Positions 7,397-15,305 of a DNA stretch of 35,043 bases are shown here, piece after piece. The notes under the pieces are model-generated. The model searched no databases. It had not been told where the DNA came from and saw only the letters and a program-made list of their open reading frames with translations. The stretch lies in contig ONOD01000002.1 in NCBI GenBank assembly GCA_900319325.1, positions 1-35,043 of the forward strand, in the 5' to 3' direction. The first letter of the stretch is position 1. Each line of letters begins with the position of its first letter. Made by a program: the position numbers and the translations under genes. This stretch comes from an uncultured Elusimicrobium sp. (GTDB lineage: Bacteria > Elusimicrobiota > Elusimicrobia > Elusimicrobiales > Elusimicrobiaceae).

Positions 7397-7990
7397 ATGA
7401 CTGCTAAGAAAGAAACAAAAGTAACTAAGGCCCCCGAAGGATACGTTCCTTCTTTACAGGCCCTTTACAAGGAAAAAGTGCTTCCGGCCTTGCTCAAAGA
7501 AATGGGAGTAAAAAGCCCCATGGCCGCGCCGAAACTCACCAAAATTGTGATTAACATCGGCGTAAAAGAAGCCCGCGAAGATATTAAAGCGATGGAAATC
7601 GCCAAGAACGATTTAACCGCCATCGCCGGACAAGCTGCCCAGGTACGCCGGGCTAAAAAGTCCATTTCTAACTTCAAATTGCGTGAAGGTATGCCCATTG
7701 GGGTCCGCGTAACCTTACGTGGCGCCCGCATGTATGAATTCATGGAGCGTTTCATTTCTATTGCATGCCCGCGCATCCGCGACTTCCAAGGCTTCAACCC
7801 GAGCTTTGACGGGAGAGGCAACTTGAACTTGGGGATTAAAGAACACTATATTTTCCCGGAAATTGACGTGGAAAAATCTCCCAAAGCCTATGGTATGAAC
7901 ATTACGTTCGTAACCACAGCCGACAACGATAAGAATGGCCGCTTGCTCATGGATTACATGGGAATGCCGTTCCGCAAATCGGGTAAATAA
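7397..7990 (+). CDS. rplE: 50S ribosomal protein L5
   Basis: L5 binds 5S rRNA in the central protuberance. The product (197 aa, against about 180 usually) has PKLTKIVINIGVKEAREDI near 50-68, MPIGVRVTLRGARMYEFMER near 100-119 and FPEIDVEKSPKAYGMNITFV near 153-172. The surplus is a charged N-terminus (MTAKKETKVTKAPEGYVP). TAGGT lies 10 nt before the ATG. It is followed by rpsN after 12 nt. Confidence 0.97.
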   Translation: MTAKKETKVTKAPEGYVPSLQALYKEKVLPALLKEMGVKSPMAAPKLTKIVINIGVKEAREDIKAMEIAKNDLTAIAGQAAQVRRAKKSISNFKLREGMPIGVRVTLRGARMYEFMERFISIACPRIRDFQGFNPSFDGRGNLNLGIKEHYIFPEIDVEKSPKAYGMNITFVTTADNDKNGRLLMDYMGMPFRKSGK

Positions 7991-8002
7991 GGAGCAAAAA
8001 AC

Positions 8003-8188
8003 ATGGCTACGAAAGCATGGGTTGCAAAAATGGCGAAAGACCAAAAGTTTGCTGTACGCTACCACAACAGATGCCAAATCTGTGGTCGTGCCCGCGGATA
8101 CTACCGCGACTTCGGTCTATGCCGTATCTGCCTGAGAAAAATGGCTCACCAGGGATTAATCCCCGGTCTTAAAAAATCCAGTTGGTAA
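8003..8188 (+). CDS. rpsN: 30S ribosomal protein S14, zinc type
   Basis: The short, zinc-binding form of S14 (61 aa) is defined by two CxxC pairs, CQIC near 24-27 and CRIC near 40-43, and the end [16 protein letters not shown]. The E. coli type is about 100 residues and lacks these cysteines. S14 lies in the 30S head near S3 and S10. GGAGC lies 10 nt before the ATG. The gene is followed by the longest gap (73 nt) inside the ribosomal block. Confidence 0.97.
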   Translation: MATKAWVAKMAKDQKFAVRYHNRCQICGRARGYYRDFGLCRICLRKMAHQGLIPGLKKSSW

Positions 8189-8194
8189 TTTACA

Positions 8195-8261
8195 GGAGGA
8201 GCTGCCTAGCCGGGCCAACTCTATTGAGTGATAGAAAGTGGTTTGGAGGGCAACTTAAAAT
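8195..8261 (+). promoter_or_regulatory. Folded leader in front of rpsH
   Basis: The 73-nt gap between rpsN and rpsH can fold as nested helices: TGCCT (8203-8207) with GGGCA (8248-8252), CCAA (8215-8218) with TTGG (8243-8246), and CTAT (8221-8224) with ATAG (8231-8234) closing a 6-nt loop TGAGTG. The right side contains GGAGGG, the likely rpsH binding site (8245-8250). It shares CCTAGCC followed by GGCC/GTCC with the rpsJ leader. An S8-type autoregulatory site is possible but not shown. Confidence 0.45.
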
Positions 8262-8654
8262 ATGGATCCAATCGCAGATTTCTTAACTAGAATAAGAAAC
8301 GCCAATATGAAGAAAAAAGAAAAAGTGGATATCCCTTTTTCTAAAATCAAAACTGAAATTGCGCGCATCCTTAAAGAAGAAGGATATATTGCCAATTTCA
8401 AAGCCGTCCACAATGAAACGAAAGGCGGCGTGGTCAGAGTATTTTTGAAATACACGCCCGAAAATGAATGCGTGATCCAAGGTTTGAAACGTGTTTCCAA
8501 ACCGGGTTCCCGCGTATACAGCGCTTACGATAATATTCCGAAAGTGCGCGGTGCGTTCGGTATTTCTATCTTGTCCACTTCCAAAGGTCTAATGACCGAT
8601 GCACAAGCCAAAGCAGCCAAGATCGGCGGCGAAATCTTGTGTCAAGTGTGGTAA
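8262..8654 (+). CDS. rpsH: 30S ribosomal protein S8
   Basis: S8 binds helix 21 of 16S rRNA and in E. coli represses the spc operon. The 130 residues begin [14 protein letters not shown] near 2-15, with [20 protein letters not shown] near 54-73 and the C-terminal [18 protein letters not shown], then the typical GEILCQVW end. GGAGGG lies 11 nt before the ATG within a potential hairpin. It is the only spc gene here with a long untranslated leader of its own. Confidence 0.97.
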   Translation: MDPIADFLTRIRNANMKKKEKVDIPFSKIKTEIARILKEEGYIANFKAVHNETKGGVVRVFLKYTPENECVIQGLKRVSKPGSRVYSAYDNIPKVRGAFGISILSTSKGLMTDAQAKAAKIGGEILCQVW

Positions 8655-8664
8655 TGGGGGAACT

Positions 8665-9216
8665 ATGAGCAGAATTGGTAAAAAAGTAATTAACGTTCCC
8701 GCTAAAACCAAAGTGGAAATTAAAGACAATGTAATTACCGCTACCGGTGCCTTGGGCTCTTTGTCCTACACTGTACCTGCCGGTATTACTCCGAAATTAG
8801 ACAATGGCACTCTCTCCTTCTCCATTGAAGAAAAAGACTACAAAACGTTAAATGCTTTGCACGGTACAACCCGCGCGAACGTATTTAACATCATTGAAGG
8901 GGTCACCAACGGTTTTGAAAAAACCTTGGAAATCAATGGGTTAGGATATCGTGCCAGCGTAGCCGGTAAGAAACTCAACCTAGAATTAGGTTTCTCTCAC
9001 CCGGTCAATTTAGACATTCCCGAAGGCCTCACGGTAACCGTGGACGGCAAAACCGGGTTTGTCACCATCAAAGGCAGCAACAAATTCTTAGTAGGTGACT
9101 TTGCTGCCAAGATCCGCCGCATCCGCCCGCCGGAGCCGTATAAAGGCAGCGGTATTAAATACCAAGGCGAACATATTGCTCGCAAAGCTGGTAAGACCGC
9201 CGCGGGAGGTAAATAA
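8665..9216 (+). CDS. rplF: 50S ribosomal protein L6
   Basis: L6 lies at the factor-binding region of the large subunit. The protein starts [19 protein letters not shown] and ends with the conserved [17 protein letters not shown] near 152-168. A longer in-frame opening exists from 8599 but lies inside rpsH; the ATG at 8665 gives the family N-terminus and is preceded by GGGGG at 8656-8660. Length 183 is normal. It starts 10 nt after rpsH. Confidence 0.97.
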   Translation: MSRIGKKVINVPAKTKVEIKDNVITATGALGSLSYTVPAGITPKLDNGTLSFSIEEKDYKTLNALHGTTRANVFNIIEGVTNGFEKTLEINGLGYRASVAGKKLNLELGFSHPVNLDIPEGLTVTVDGKTGFVTIKGSNKFLVGDFAAKIRRIRPPEPYKGSGIKYQGEHIARKAGKTAAGGK

Positions 9217-9218
9217 TT

Positions 9219-9584
9219 ATGGCTACTAAACAAGAAAGATATCAATATAGAAAAGACCGCAGCCGCGGGCATCTGTTGAAAAACGGTGCCCACCGCCCGC
9301 GCTTGTCTGTATACAGAAGCTTGAAATATATGTACGCCCAAATTATTGATGACAATACGCATAACACATTAGTGTCTGCGACGACGTTGTCTAAAGAATT
9401 TGAAGGCAAATTTGATACCTCCGCCAAGAGCATTGAAGCCGCTAAGGCCCTCGGTGCTGCTATTGCTAAAAAAGCACTTGATCAAGGCATTAAAGAAGTA
9501 ATGTTTGATCGTGGTGGACGTGTATACCACGGCAGAATTAAAGCGTTAGCCGATGCTGCCCGTGAAGCAGGATTAAAATTCTAA
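9219..9584 (+). CDS. rplR: 50S ribosomal protein L18
   Basis: L18 binds 5S rRNA together with L5. The 121-residue protein shows the basic N-terminus and [20 protein letters not shown] near 26-45 and the C-terminal [20 protein letters not shown] near 96-115 followed by EAGLKF. The ATG lies 2 nt after the rplF stop; GGGAGG in the last rplF codons is the binding site. Confidence 0.97.
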   Translation: MATKQERYQYRKDRSRGHLLKNGAHRPRLSVYRSLKYMYAQIIDDNTHNTLVSATTLSKEFEGKFDTSAKSIEAAKALGAAIAKKALDQGIKEVMFDRGGRVYHGRIKALADAAREAGLKF

Positions 9585-9601
9585 GGTCATAGGTGAATTT
9601 A

Positions 9602-10189
9602 ATGTCCAACGAAGTGAAAAAAGAAGCGAAAGGCAAAAGAGCCGAGTTTCAAAAAGCAAAACCCGCTGTCGAAGGAAAAACGACCGTAATTAACGTTGCC
9701 CGCACCACCAAAGTAGTAAAAGGTGGTAAACGCATGGGTTTCCGTGCGTTAGTGGTAGTTGGCAACGGTCAAGGCAAAGTGGGTGTTGCTATTGGCAAGG
9801 CTAACCAAGTTCAGGCCGCTATTGCAAAGGCCGAAACTCATGCACGTAAGCACATGATTACATTCCCGATTGTCGGCGATACGATTCCGCACGAAGTGAT
9901 CGGCAAATTTGGCGCAGCCTCCGTATGGATGAAGCCCGCTGCCCCTGGTACTGGTGTAATCGCCGGTTCCGGTGCGCGTTTGCTATTTGAAGCTGCCGGT
10001 ATCAAAGACGTGCTGGCTAAGAGCTTAGGAAGCACCAATCCGTGCAACCTTGTGTATGCTACGATGGAAGCTTTTAAGCAACTCAAAAGCAAAGATACAG
10101 TAAATGTATTGCGCGGTAAAGCCGAAAAGGTAGAAGCCGCCCAAGAAGCGCCCAAAGCCGAAGACACAACCGAAGCCAAGGCCGCCTAG
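9602..10189 (+). CDS. rpsE: 30S ribosomal protein S5
   Basis: S5 contributes to decoding accuracy and the mRNA entry helicase. The double-stranded RNA-binding fold shows RALVVVGNGQGKVGVAIGKA near 48-67 and the C-terminal domain TGVIAGSGARLLFEAAGI near 116-133. A GTG at 9593 is in frame, but AGGTGA (9591-9596) sits 6 nt before the ATG at 9602, so the ATG is preferred. The 195 residues end in a low-complexity tail (EAPKAEDTTEAKAA). rpmD (L30), which normally follows, is absent. Confidence 0.96.
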   Translation: MSNEVKKEAKGKRAEFQKAKPAVEGKTTVINVARTTKVVKGGKRMGFRALVVVGNGQGKVGVAIGKANQVQAAIAKAETHARKHMITFPIVGDTIPHEVIGKFGAASVWMKPAAPGTGVIAGSGARLLFEAAGIKDVLAKSLGSTNPCNLVYATMEAFKQLKSKDTVNVLRGKAEKVEAAQEAPKAEDTTEAKAA

Positions 10190-10208
10190 TTTTGTGGAGA
10201 GATAACAT

Positions 10209-10664
10209 ATGGTAACTTTAAATAAACTTTTCCCTAAACATGGTTCTCGTAAAGCCAAACGCCGCTTGGGTATCGGCCCGGGCTCTGGCTTAGGTAACTA
10301 CTGCACTAAAGGGATGAAAGGGCAGACCTCTCGTTCCGGTAACACCCGCAAAGAAAGTAAAGAAGGCGGACAGATGCCGTTAATCCGTCATACGCCCAAA
10401 AGCGGTTTTTCCAATAAAGACTTTGCTACCCGCTATGATTATGTAAACGTGGGCTCTTTGGAAAAACTCTTTGCTGCCGGTGCGGAAGTAACCCCTGAAG
10501 CTTTGAAAAAGGCCGGTGTCATTCACTGCGCTTGCCGCGTGAAAGTGCTTGCCAACGGGACTTTAACTAAAGCCCTCAAAGTATCTGCTCATGGCTTTTC
10601 TGCCACGGCCAAAGCCGCGATTGAAAAGGCCGGCGGTACTGCAACCGTTATTGAGACGAAATAA
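10209..10664 (+). CDS. rplO: 50S ribosomal protein L15
   Basis: L15 is a late-assembly protein with an extended glycine-rich N-terminus, seen here as GIGPGSGLGNYCTKGMKGQ near 22-40 and EGGQMPLIRHTPKSGFSNKDF-like sequence near 56-76. The C-terminal domain ends ATAKAAIEKAGGTATVI. Length is 151. GGAGAG lies 9 nt before the ATG. Its TAA overlaps the secY ATG by one base (TAATG at 10662-10666). Confidence 0.96.
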   Translation: MVTLNKLFPKHGSRKAKRRLGIGPGSGLGNYCTKGMKGQTSRSGNTRKESKEGGQMPLIRHTPKSGFSNKDFATRYDYVNVGSLEKLFAAGAEVTPEALKKAGVIHCACRVKVLANGTLTKALKVSAHGFSATAKAAIEKAGGTATVIETK

Positions 10665-11998
10665 TGGCTAATAATACAGTTGCAAATATTTTTAACGCCC
10701 CCGAGCTCAAAAAGCGCCTGCTCTTTGTGATCGGGGCGTTGGCAGTTTTCCGGGTGGCTGCGGCCATCCCGATACCTGGTATTAATACGGATGTATTACG
10801 CCAGCTTTTTGCGGCGCACCAAAATGGTATTCTTGGATTTATGAATATCTTTTCGGGCGGTGCATTAGGGCGTTTTTCCATTTTAGCACTAGGGATCATG
10901 CCGTACATTAACGCATCCATTATCATGGGGTTAGTACGCGGGGCGCATATTTTCCCGGCATTGGACCGCATGCATAAAGAGGGCGAAAGCGGACGGCGCA
11001 AAGAAAACCAAATAACTCGTATTTTTGCACTGTTTTTAGCCTTGTTACAAGGCGGAATGATGACGTTTGCCATTACGCGCGTTACTGGCGCGGGGGATGT
11101 TCCGGCGGTTGTCAATCCGAATTTCTTGTTCTTCGCGACCACGCTGCTTACTTTAGCAGCTGGGACGATGTTTGTGATGTGGCTGGGTGAACAAATCACC
11201 GAAAAAGGGGTGGGGAATGGTATTTCGCTCATCATCTTTGCGGGGATCGTAGATCGTTTACCGGCTGCCATCAACGAAATCGTAAACCGTGTGCAAACGG
11301 GCGAAATGGACTTCTTTGTAGCCATGATTATTTTTGCGGCCGCTGTTATTATTACAGCGCTTGTAGTTTGGTTGGAAACGGCCCAACGCCAAATTCCGGT
11401 ACAATATGCCAAACGTCAAGTAGGTAACCGCATGTATGGCGGACAAACGAGCTATTTGCCTCTGAAAGTAGATCAGAGCGGTGTAATTGCCGTAATTTTT
11501 GCGTCCTCTGTGATCTCTTTGCCGCTCACAATAGCTAGTTTTAATCAAGAAGCAGAATGGGCACAGAAAATTTTAAATATGTTTAGCCATGGAAATGTGT
11601 GGTACATGTTATTATTTTCGGCGCTTATTATCTTCTTTTGTTATTTTTATAACTCCATGACGATTAATCCTGCTGATTTAGCCGACAACATGAAAAAATG
11701 GGGCGGCTTTATCCCAGGTATTCGCCCTGGCGAACCGACCAAAAATTACATTGAATGGGTCATGAACCGCATTACGTTTTGTGGTGCCATCTTTGTATGT
11801 TTGGTTGCGGTATTGCCGGATGCATTCCGTGCGTATTTCGGAGTAGATTTCTACTTTGGCGGTACGGCATTGCTGATCGTTGTGGGTGTAGCGTTAGACA
11901 CTGTAGGCCAAGTACAAGCGCACTTATTGGCGCGCAATTATGAACCTTTGATGAAAGGCTCTAAAAAAATACGTGGCCGTTGGTTTAACGTGCAATAG
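10664..11998 (+). CDS. secY: Protein translocase subunit SecY
   Basis: SecY is the channel of the SecYEG translocon in the inner membrane and works with SecA, whose gene lies at the far end of this window. The 444 residues have about ten hydrophobic segments; recognisable parts are AAIPIPGINTDVL near 33-45, GVGNGISLIIFAGIV near 181-195, and the cytoplasmic loop ending NPADLADNMKKWGGFIPGIR. The start overlaps the rplO stop by one base. Confidence 0.97.
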   Translation: MANNTVANIFNAPELKKRLLFVIGALAVFRVAAAIPIPGINTDVLRQLFAAHQNGILGFMNIFSGGALGRFSILALGIMPYINASIIMGLVRGAHIFPALDRMHKEGESGRRKENQITRIFALFLALLQGGMMTFAITRVTGAGDVPAVVNPNFLFFATTLLTLAAGTMFVMWLGEQITEKGVGNGISLIIFAGIVDRLPAAINEIVNRVQTGEMDFFVAMIIFAAAVIITALVVWLETAQRQIPVQYAKRQVGNRMYGGQTSYLPLKVDQSGVIAVIFASSVISLPLTIASFNQEAEWAQKILNMFSHGNVWYMLLFSALIIFFCYFYNSMTINPADLADNMKKWGGFIPGIRPGEPTKNYIEWVMNRITFCGAIFVCLVAVLPDAFRAYFGVDFYFGGTALLIVVGVALDTVGQVQAHLLARNYEPLMKGSKKIRGRWFNVQ

Positions 11999-12004
11999 TT
12001 TTTG

Positions 12005-12040
12005 ATTTTCCTCTTGTGCTAAGATGCGCAAGGGGAAAAT
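12005..12040 (+). promoter_or_regulatory. Hairpin in the secY-adk gap
   Basis: ATTTTCCTCTTGTGC (12005-12019) pairs over 15 bp with GCGCAAGGGGAAAAT (12026-12040), with two G-T wobbles and a 6-nt loop TAAGAT. It ends 15 nt before the adk start. Only TTGTCTTG follows, so it lacks the T-run of a strong terminator. The only purine-rich SD-like stretch (AAGGGG) is buried in the stem. It may attenuate transcription or translation of adk. Confidence 0.55.
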
Positions 12041-12055
12041 TGTCTTGAAAACGAC

Positions 12056-12682
12056 ATGAATATCATCTTGATGGGTTGCCCGGGGGCTGGGAAAGGAACT
12101 CAGTCTGCGCGGCTACAAAGCGCTTATAACCTGCAACATATTTCCACCGGGGATCTTCTCCGTGCGGAGATGGCTTCGGGTTCCGCATTAGGTAAACAGG
12201 TGGCCGAGGTCATCAACGGCGGCAATTTGGTGTCGGATGAGCTCATGATATCCATGTTGGAAACACGCGTAAAAGCTAGCGATAAAGGAATTATTTTTGA
12301 TGGTTTCCCGCGTACAGTGGCGCAAGCGCAAGCGTTGGAAATCATGCTCCAAAAATATAACCGTAGCATTACGAGTGTGATAATGATTGATTTGCCGGAA
12401 GAGGAAGTGGTGAAGCGCCTTTCTTCGCGCCGGTTATGTAAAAAATGCGGTCGCCCGGCGGCTACCATTACGCAGCCTGTATGTGCGTGCGGGGGGGAGT
12501 TGTATGTGCGGGCGGATGATGCTCCGGAAAGCGTAAAACATCGTTTGGAAGTATACCGCAAAGATACCTTGCCCGTGAAGAATTATTATCAACATTCCGG
12601 CAAGTATGTAGAGATTAACGGGCATCAAACACCGGATCAAGTTTTTGAGGACATTTGTAGCGTCCTAGAGAAGGTAAAATGA
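12056..12682 (+). CDS. adk: Adenylate kinase with zinc-type lid
   Basis: Adk interconverts ATP + AMP and 2 ADP in the cytoplasm. The P-loop is GCPGAGKGTQ (residues 7-16), the AMP site includes TGDLLR (31-36) and FDGFPRT (81-87). The lid carries Cys128, Cys131, Cys143 and Cys145; the second pair is CxC rather than the common CxxC, so zinc binding is likely but slightly atypical. Length 208. The ATG gives the exact family N-terminus, yet there is no SD close to it. The stop overlaps the map start (ATGA). Confidence 0.96.
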   Translation: MNIILMGCPGAGKGTQSARLQSAYNLQHISTGDLLRAEMASGSALGKQVAEVINGGNLVSDELMISMLETRVKASDKGIIFDGFPRTVAQAQALEIMLQKYNRSITSVIMIDLPEEEVVKRLSSRRLCKKCGRPAATITQPVCACGGELYVRADDAPESVKHRLEVYRKDTLPVKNYYQHSGKYVEINGHQTPDQVFEDICSVLEKVK

Positions 12683-13431
12683 TTGAAGTAAAAAACGAAA
12701 ACGAACTTGCCAAAATGCGGGCAGCCGGTAAAGTGACGGCGGCGGTCTTGAAACGTATGACCGAGATCGTCAAACCGGGTCTGTCTACTTTGGATTTAGA
12801 TCGTGAGGCCGAAAAAACGATTCGCTCCTTCGGGGCGACGCCTTTGTTTTTAGGCTATTATGGGTTTCCGGGCAGTATTTGCGCGTCTGTGAATGAAGAA
12901 GTCGTGCACGGAATCCCAAAAAAAGATAAAATATTAAAGAGTGGTGATATTATCAGTATTGATACAGGAGCCCGCCTTGACGGTTTCTGTTCAGATGCCG
13001 CAATCACCCTCGCTGTAGGAAAAGTTTCCGACGAAGCCCAGCGACTTATGGATGTAACTAAAAAGTCGCTATTTAAGGCAATTGGGCAAGTCAAAGCCGG
13101 GCGTCGTCTTGGCGACGTACAACATGCGGTGGAAACTTTTGCTATAGAAAACGGCATGGGCGTTGTGCGCGATTATTGCGGACATGGAATTGGCCGCAAT
13201 ATGCACGAAGAACCCAGTATCCCCAATTTCGGTAAACCCGGAACAGGCCCCGTGTTAGAAGCGGGCATGGTGCTGGCGATTGAGCCTATGTTGACTGCGG
13301 GAACGTATAAGGTCAGGGAGCTGTCAAATGGATGGACGGTGGTTACGCAAGATGGTAGTTTAGCGGCCCACTTTGAACATACCGTGGCTGTGACGGCTAA
13401 CGGCAGTGAAATTTTCACTGCTTTTGAATAG
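12679..13431 (+). CDS. map: Methionine aminopeptidase, type I
   Basis: Map removes the initiator Met from nascent proteins using a two-metal site. The expected ligands can be placed at Asp95 (SIDTGA), Asp106 (CSDAAI), His169 (CGHGIG), Glu202 (AIEPM) and Glu233 (FEHTV), with substrate His77 (VVHGIP). Length 250 is normal for type Ia. The ATG overlaps the adk stop by 4 nt (ATGA), and GAGAAGG within the adk end is the binding site. Confidence 0.97.
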   Translation: MIEVKNENELAKMRAAGKVTAAVLKRMTEIVKPGLSTLDLDREAEKTIRSFGATPLFLGYYGFPGSICASVNEEVVHGIPKKDKILKSGDIISIDTGARLDGFCSDAAITLAVGKVSDEAQRLMDVTKKSLFKAIGQVKAGRRLGDVQHAVETFAIENGMGVVRDYCGHGIGRNMHEEPSIPNFGKPGTGPVLEAGMVLAIEPMLTAGTYKVRELSNGWTVVTQDGSLAAHFEHTVAVTANGSEIFTAFE

Positions 13432-13434
13432 TTA

Positions 13435-13452
13435 CATGCGATGGCTCGCATG
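13435..13452 (+). promoter_or_regulatory. Perfect hairpin between map and infA
   Basis: CATGCGA (13435-13441) and TCGCATG (13446-13452) form a perfect 7-bp stem with loop TGGC, 3 nt after the map stop. No T-run follows, so it is not a clear intrinsic terminator. It could be a processing site or 3'-end stabiliser in the polycistronic mRNA. Confidence 0.4.
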
Positions 13453-13487
13453 CAAATATTCCTAATTTAATCCGAACTCGGAGTTGT

Positions 13488-13700
13488 ATGAGTGATAAAA
13501 TCGAAATTGAAGGTAAAGTTCTAGAAGCTCTGCCTAACGCAATGTTTAAGATTGAAATTGCAGGCGGCAAAGTGATTCTGGGGCATATATCCGGCAAAAT
13601 GAGAGTTCATCATATAAGAATTCTTCCGGGTGATAAAGTCAAACTGGAACTTTCCCCGTATGATTTAACCCGTGGAAGAATAACTTATAGGGAGAAATAA
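13488..13700 (+). CDS. infA: Translation initiation factor IF-1
   Basis: IF-1 occupies the 30S A site during initiation. The 70 residues form one S1/OB fold: [20 protein letters not shown] near 4-23, [20 protein letters not shown] near 32-51, and the end [15 protein letters not shown]. Length and sequence are canonical. GGAG lies 6 nt before the ATG. Its own end contains GGGAG, the binding site for rpmJ, which starts at the very next base. Confidence 0.97.
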   Translation: MSDKIEIEGKVLEALPNAMFKIEIAGGKVILGHISGKMRVHHIRILPGDKVKLELSPYDLTRGRITYREK

Positions 13701-13814
13701 ATGAAAGTCAGAGCCAGTGTAAAGAAAATATGTCAAAAATGCAAAATCATTAAACGCAACGGCGTAGTTCGTGTGGTTTGCGAAGTAGCAAAACACAAAC
13801 AACGCCAAGGTTAA
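13701..13814 (+). CDS. rpmJ: 50S ribosomal protein L36
   Basis: The 37-residue reading frame [20 protein letters not shown]...KHKQRQG directly abuts infA. Cys11, Cys14, Cys27 and His32 are the zinc ligands of the standard (non-paralog) L36. The binding site GGGAG is 7 nt upstream, inside infA. It is one of the smallest ribosomal proteins, contacting 23S rRNA near the base of the L7/L12 stalk. Position between infA and rpsM is the universal one. Confidence 0.97.
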   Translation: MKVRASVKKICQKCKIIKRNGVVRVVCEVAKHKQRQG

Positions 13815-13835
13815 TTTAAGGAGTATTAAAAGAAT

Positions 13836-14210
13836 ATGGCTAGAGTCGCAGGTATTGATTTACCGAAAAACAAAAGAATTGATGTCGCTTTAGAATACAT
13901 CTACGGCATCGGCAAGAAAAACGCCAAAGAAGTACTCGCAAAAGTGGAAGGCCAAATTGACCCCGCCACCCGCGTTAAAGATTTAACCGAACAACAAGCC
14001 GGTCTGTTAAACACCATTTTGCAAAAGGAATACAAAGTGGAAGGTGAATTGCGCCGTGAAGTAGCGCAAAACATTCACCGTGCTATTGAAATCGGTTCGT
14101 ATCGTGGACAGCGCCACCGCCGCAATTTGCCGGTACGCGGTCAACGCACCAAAACCAACAGCCGAACCCGCCGCGGACGCAGAAAAACGGTCGGTTCCAA
14201 AGTGAAATAA
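13836..14210 (+). CDS. rpsM: 30S ribosomal protein S13
   Basis: S13 lies in the 30S head and contacts the P-site tRNA with its basic tail. The start [20 protein letters not shown] near 4-23 and the helix-two-turn-helix region are typical, and [20 protein letters not shown] near 89-108 is the universal C-terminal signature, followed by [10 protein letters not shown]. Length 124. AAGGAG lies 12 nt before the ATG. Confidence 0.97.
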   Translation: MARVAGIDLPKNKRIDVALEYIYGIGKKNAKEVLAKVEGQIDPATRVKDLTEQQAGLLNTILQKEYKVEGELRREVAQNIHRAIEIGSYRGQRHRRNLPVRGQRTKTNSRTRRGRRKTVGSKVK

Positions 14211-14234
14211 ATTTTAACATAGGAATTTAACAGT

Positions 14235-14657
14235 ATGGCAGAAGAAAAAGAAACTAAAGCCGCCGAGACAAAAGCTCCTGCGGCCAAAACAAAAAAGAAA
14301 AATGCCAAAGCACCGGTATTCGGTGTTGTGCACATTTTCTGTTCGTTTAATAACACCATTGTAACCGTGTCCGATGATAAAGGCAACACGTTAGCCTGGT
14401 CTACCGCCGGTTCCCATGGTTTCAAGGGCACAAAAAAATCCACGCCGTTTGCTGCGCAAATCACCAGCAATACTGCGGCTGAAAAAGCCGTGTCTATGGG
14501 TATGCGCGAAGTGGCTGTTAAGGTGTGCGGTCCTGGTCAAGGACGTGAAACCGCAGTACGCGCCTTAGCGCAAGCCGGGTTAGTCGTATCTTCTATTAAA
14601 GACGTAACCCCGATCCCTCATAACGGATGCAGACCGCCCAAAGCACGGAGAGTATAG
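14235..14657 (+). CDS. rpsK: 30S ribosomal protein S11
   Basis: S11 supports the platform and the Shine-Dalgarno helix. The core shows [20 protein letters not shown] near 33-52, [20 protein letters not shown] near 56-75 and the end [18 protein letters not shown]. The first 30 residues are a lysine/alanine/glutamate low-complexity segment ([18 protein letters not shown]) that makes the protein 140 long instead of about 129. AGGA lies upstream of the ATG. Confidence 0.97.
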   Translation: MAEEKETKAAETKAPAAKTKKKNAKAPVFGVVHIFCSFNNTIVTVSDDKGNTLAWSTAGSHGFKGTKKSTPFAAQITSNTAAEKAVSMGMREVAVKVCGPGQGRETAVRALAQAGLVVSSIKDVTPIPHNGCRPPKARRV

Positions 14658-14661
14658 TTTT

Positions 14662-15291
14662 ATGTCAAGAAATATTGGAGCTACCTGCAAAAAATGCAGA
14701 AAATTAGATTGCAAACTTTTCCTCAAAGGAACCAAGTGCTACACCAATTGTGTCATTGACAAATTGGCAGCAGCCACCAAACGTGGTGGTAAAGTACGCA
14801 AAGCCAAAGTATCCGAATACGGTATCCGCTTGCAGGAAAAACAGAAAGCCCGCTTACAGTCTGGCATGTCGGAAATTCCTTTCCACAACATGTTTGCTAC
14901 GGCGGCCAAAGCAGAAGGTCAAACCGGTGAAAATTTCTTGCGCAAATTGGAAACGCGCTTGGATAACATTGTGCGCCGCTTAGGGTTTGCAGTATCCCTC
15001 AAAACGGCTCGTCAACTTGTCCTGCACGGTAATGTAACGGTAAACGGCAAAGCCGTCAACGTTCCTTCTTACCAATTACGCATCGGTGACAAAGTTACCT
15101 TGAAGAGCACCATGGTAGAAAATGCGATGGTAAAACAAGGTCTCACCGAAGCCGAAAAACATAATCCGCGCCCGAGCTTCCTTGAATATGATGCGGAAAA
15201 ATTAACCGGCAAATTGTTAAGATGGCCCGACAGAGAGGAAATGTCCTACCCTGTCAATGAACAGCTGATTGTAGAATATTATTCTAGATAG
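14662..15291 (+). CDS. rpsD: 30S ribosomal protein S4, zinc-binding type
   Basis: S4 nucleates 16S assembly and is part of the mRNA entry helicase. The N-terminus carries Cys9, Cys12, Cys17, Cys26 and Cys30 (CKKC, CKLF, CYTNC), the cysteine-rich form expected to bind zinc. The S4 RNA-binding domain is RLDNIVRRLGFA near 97-108 followed by RQLVLHGNVTVNGKAVNVPS. Length 209 and end YPVNEQLIVEYYSR are typical. It starts 4 nt after rpsK. Confidence 0.97.
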   Translation: MSRNIGATCKKCRKLDCKLFLKGTKCYTNCVIDKLAAATKRGGKVRKAKVSEYGIRLQEKQKARLQSGMSEIPFHNMFATAAKAEGQTGENFLRKLETRLDNIVRRLGFAVSLKTARQLVLHGNVTVNGKAVNVPSYQLRIGDKVTLKSTMVENAMVKQGLTEAEKHNPRPSFLEYDAEKLTGKLLRWPDREEMSYPVNEQLIVEYYSR

Positions 15292-15305
15292 TTTGGAGGC
15301 ATTGC

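Noticed and set aside
9593-9601. GTG start for rpsE
   Set aside because: AGGTGA overlapping it is a better SD for the ATG at 9602.
10648-11412. 254-codon minus-strand frame opposite secY
   Set aside because: Shadow caused by codon bias of secY; translation is of low complexity (repeated Ile, Thr, Ala).
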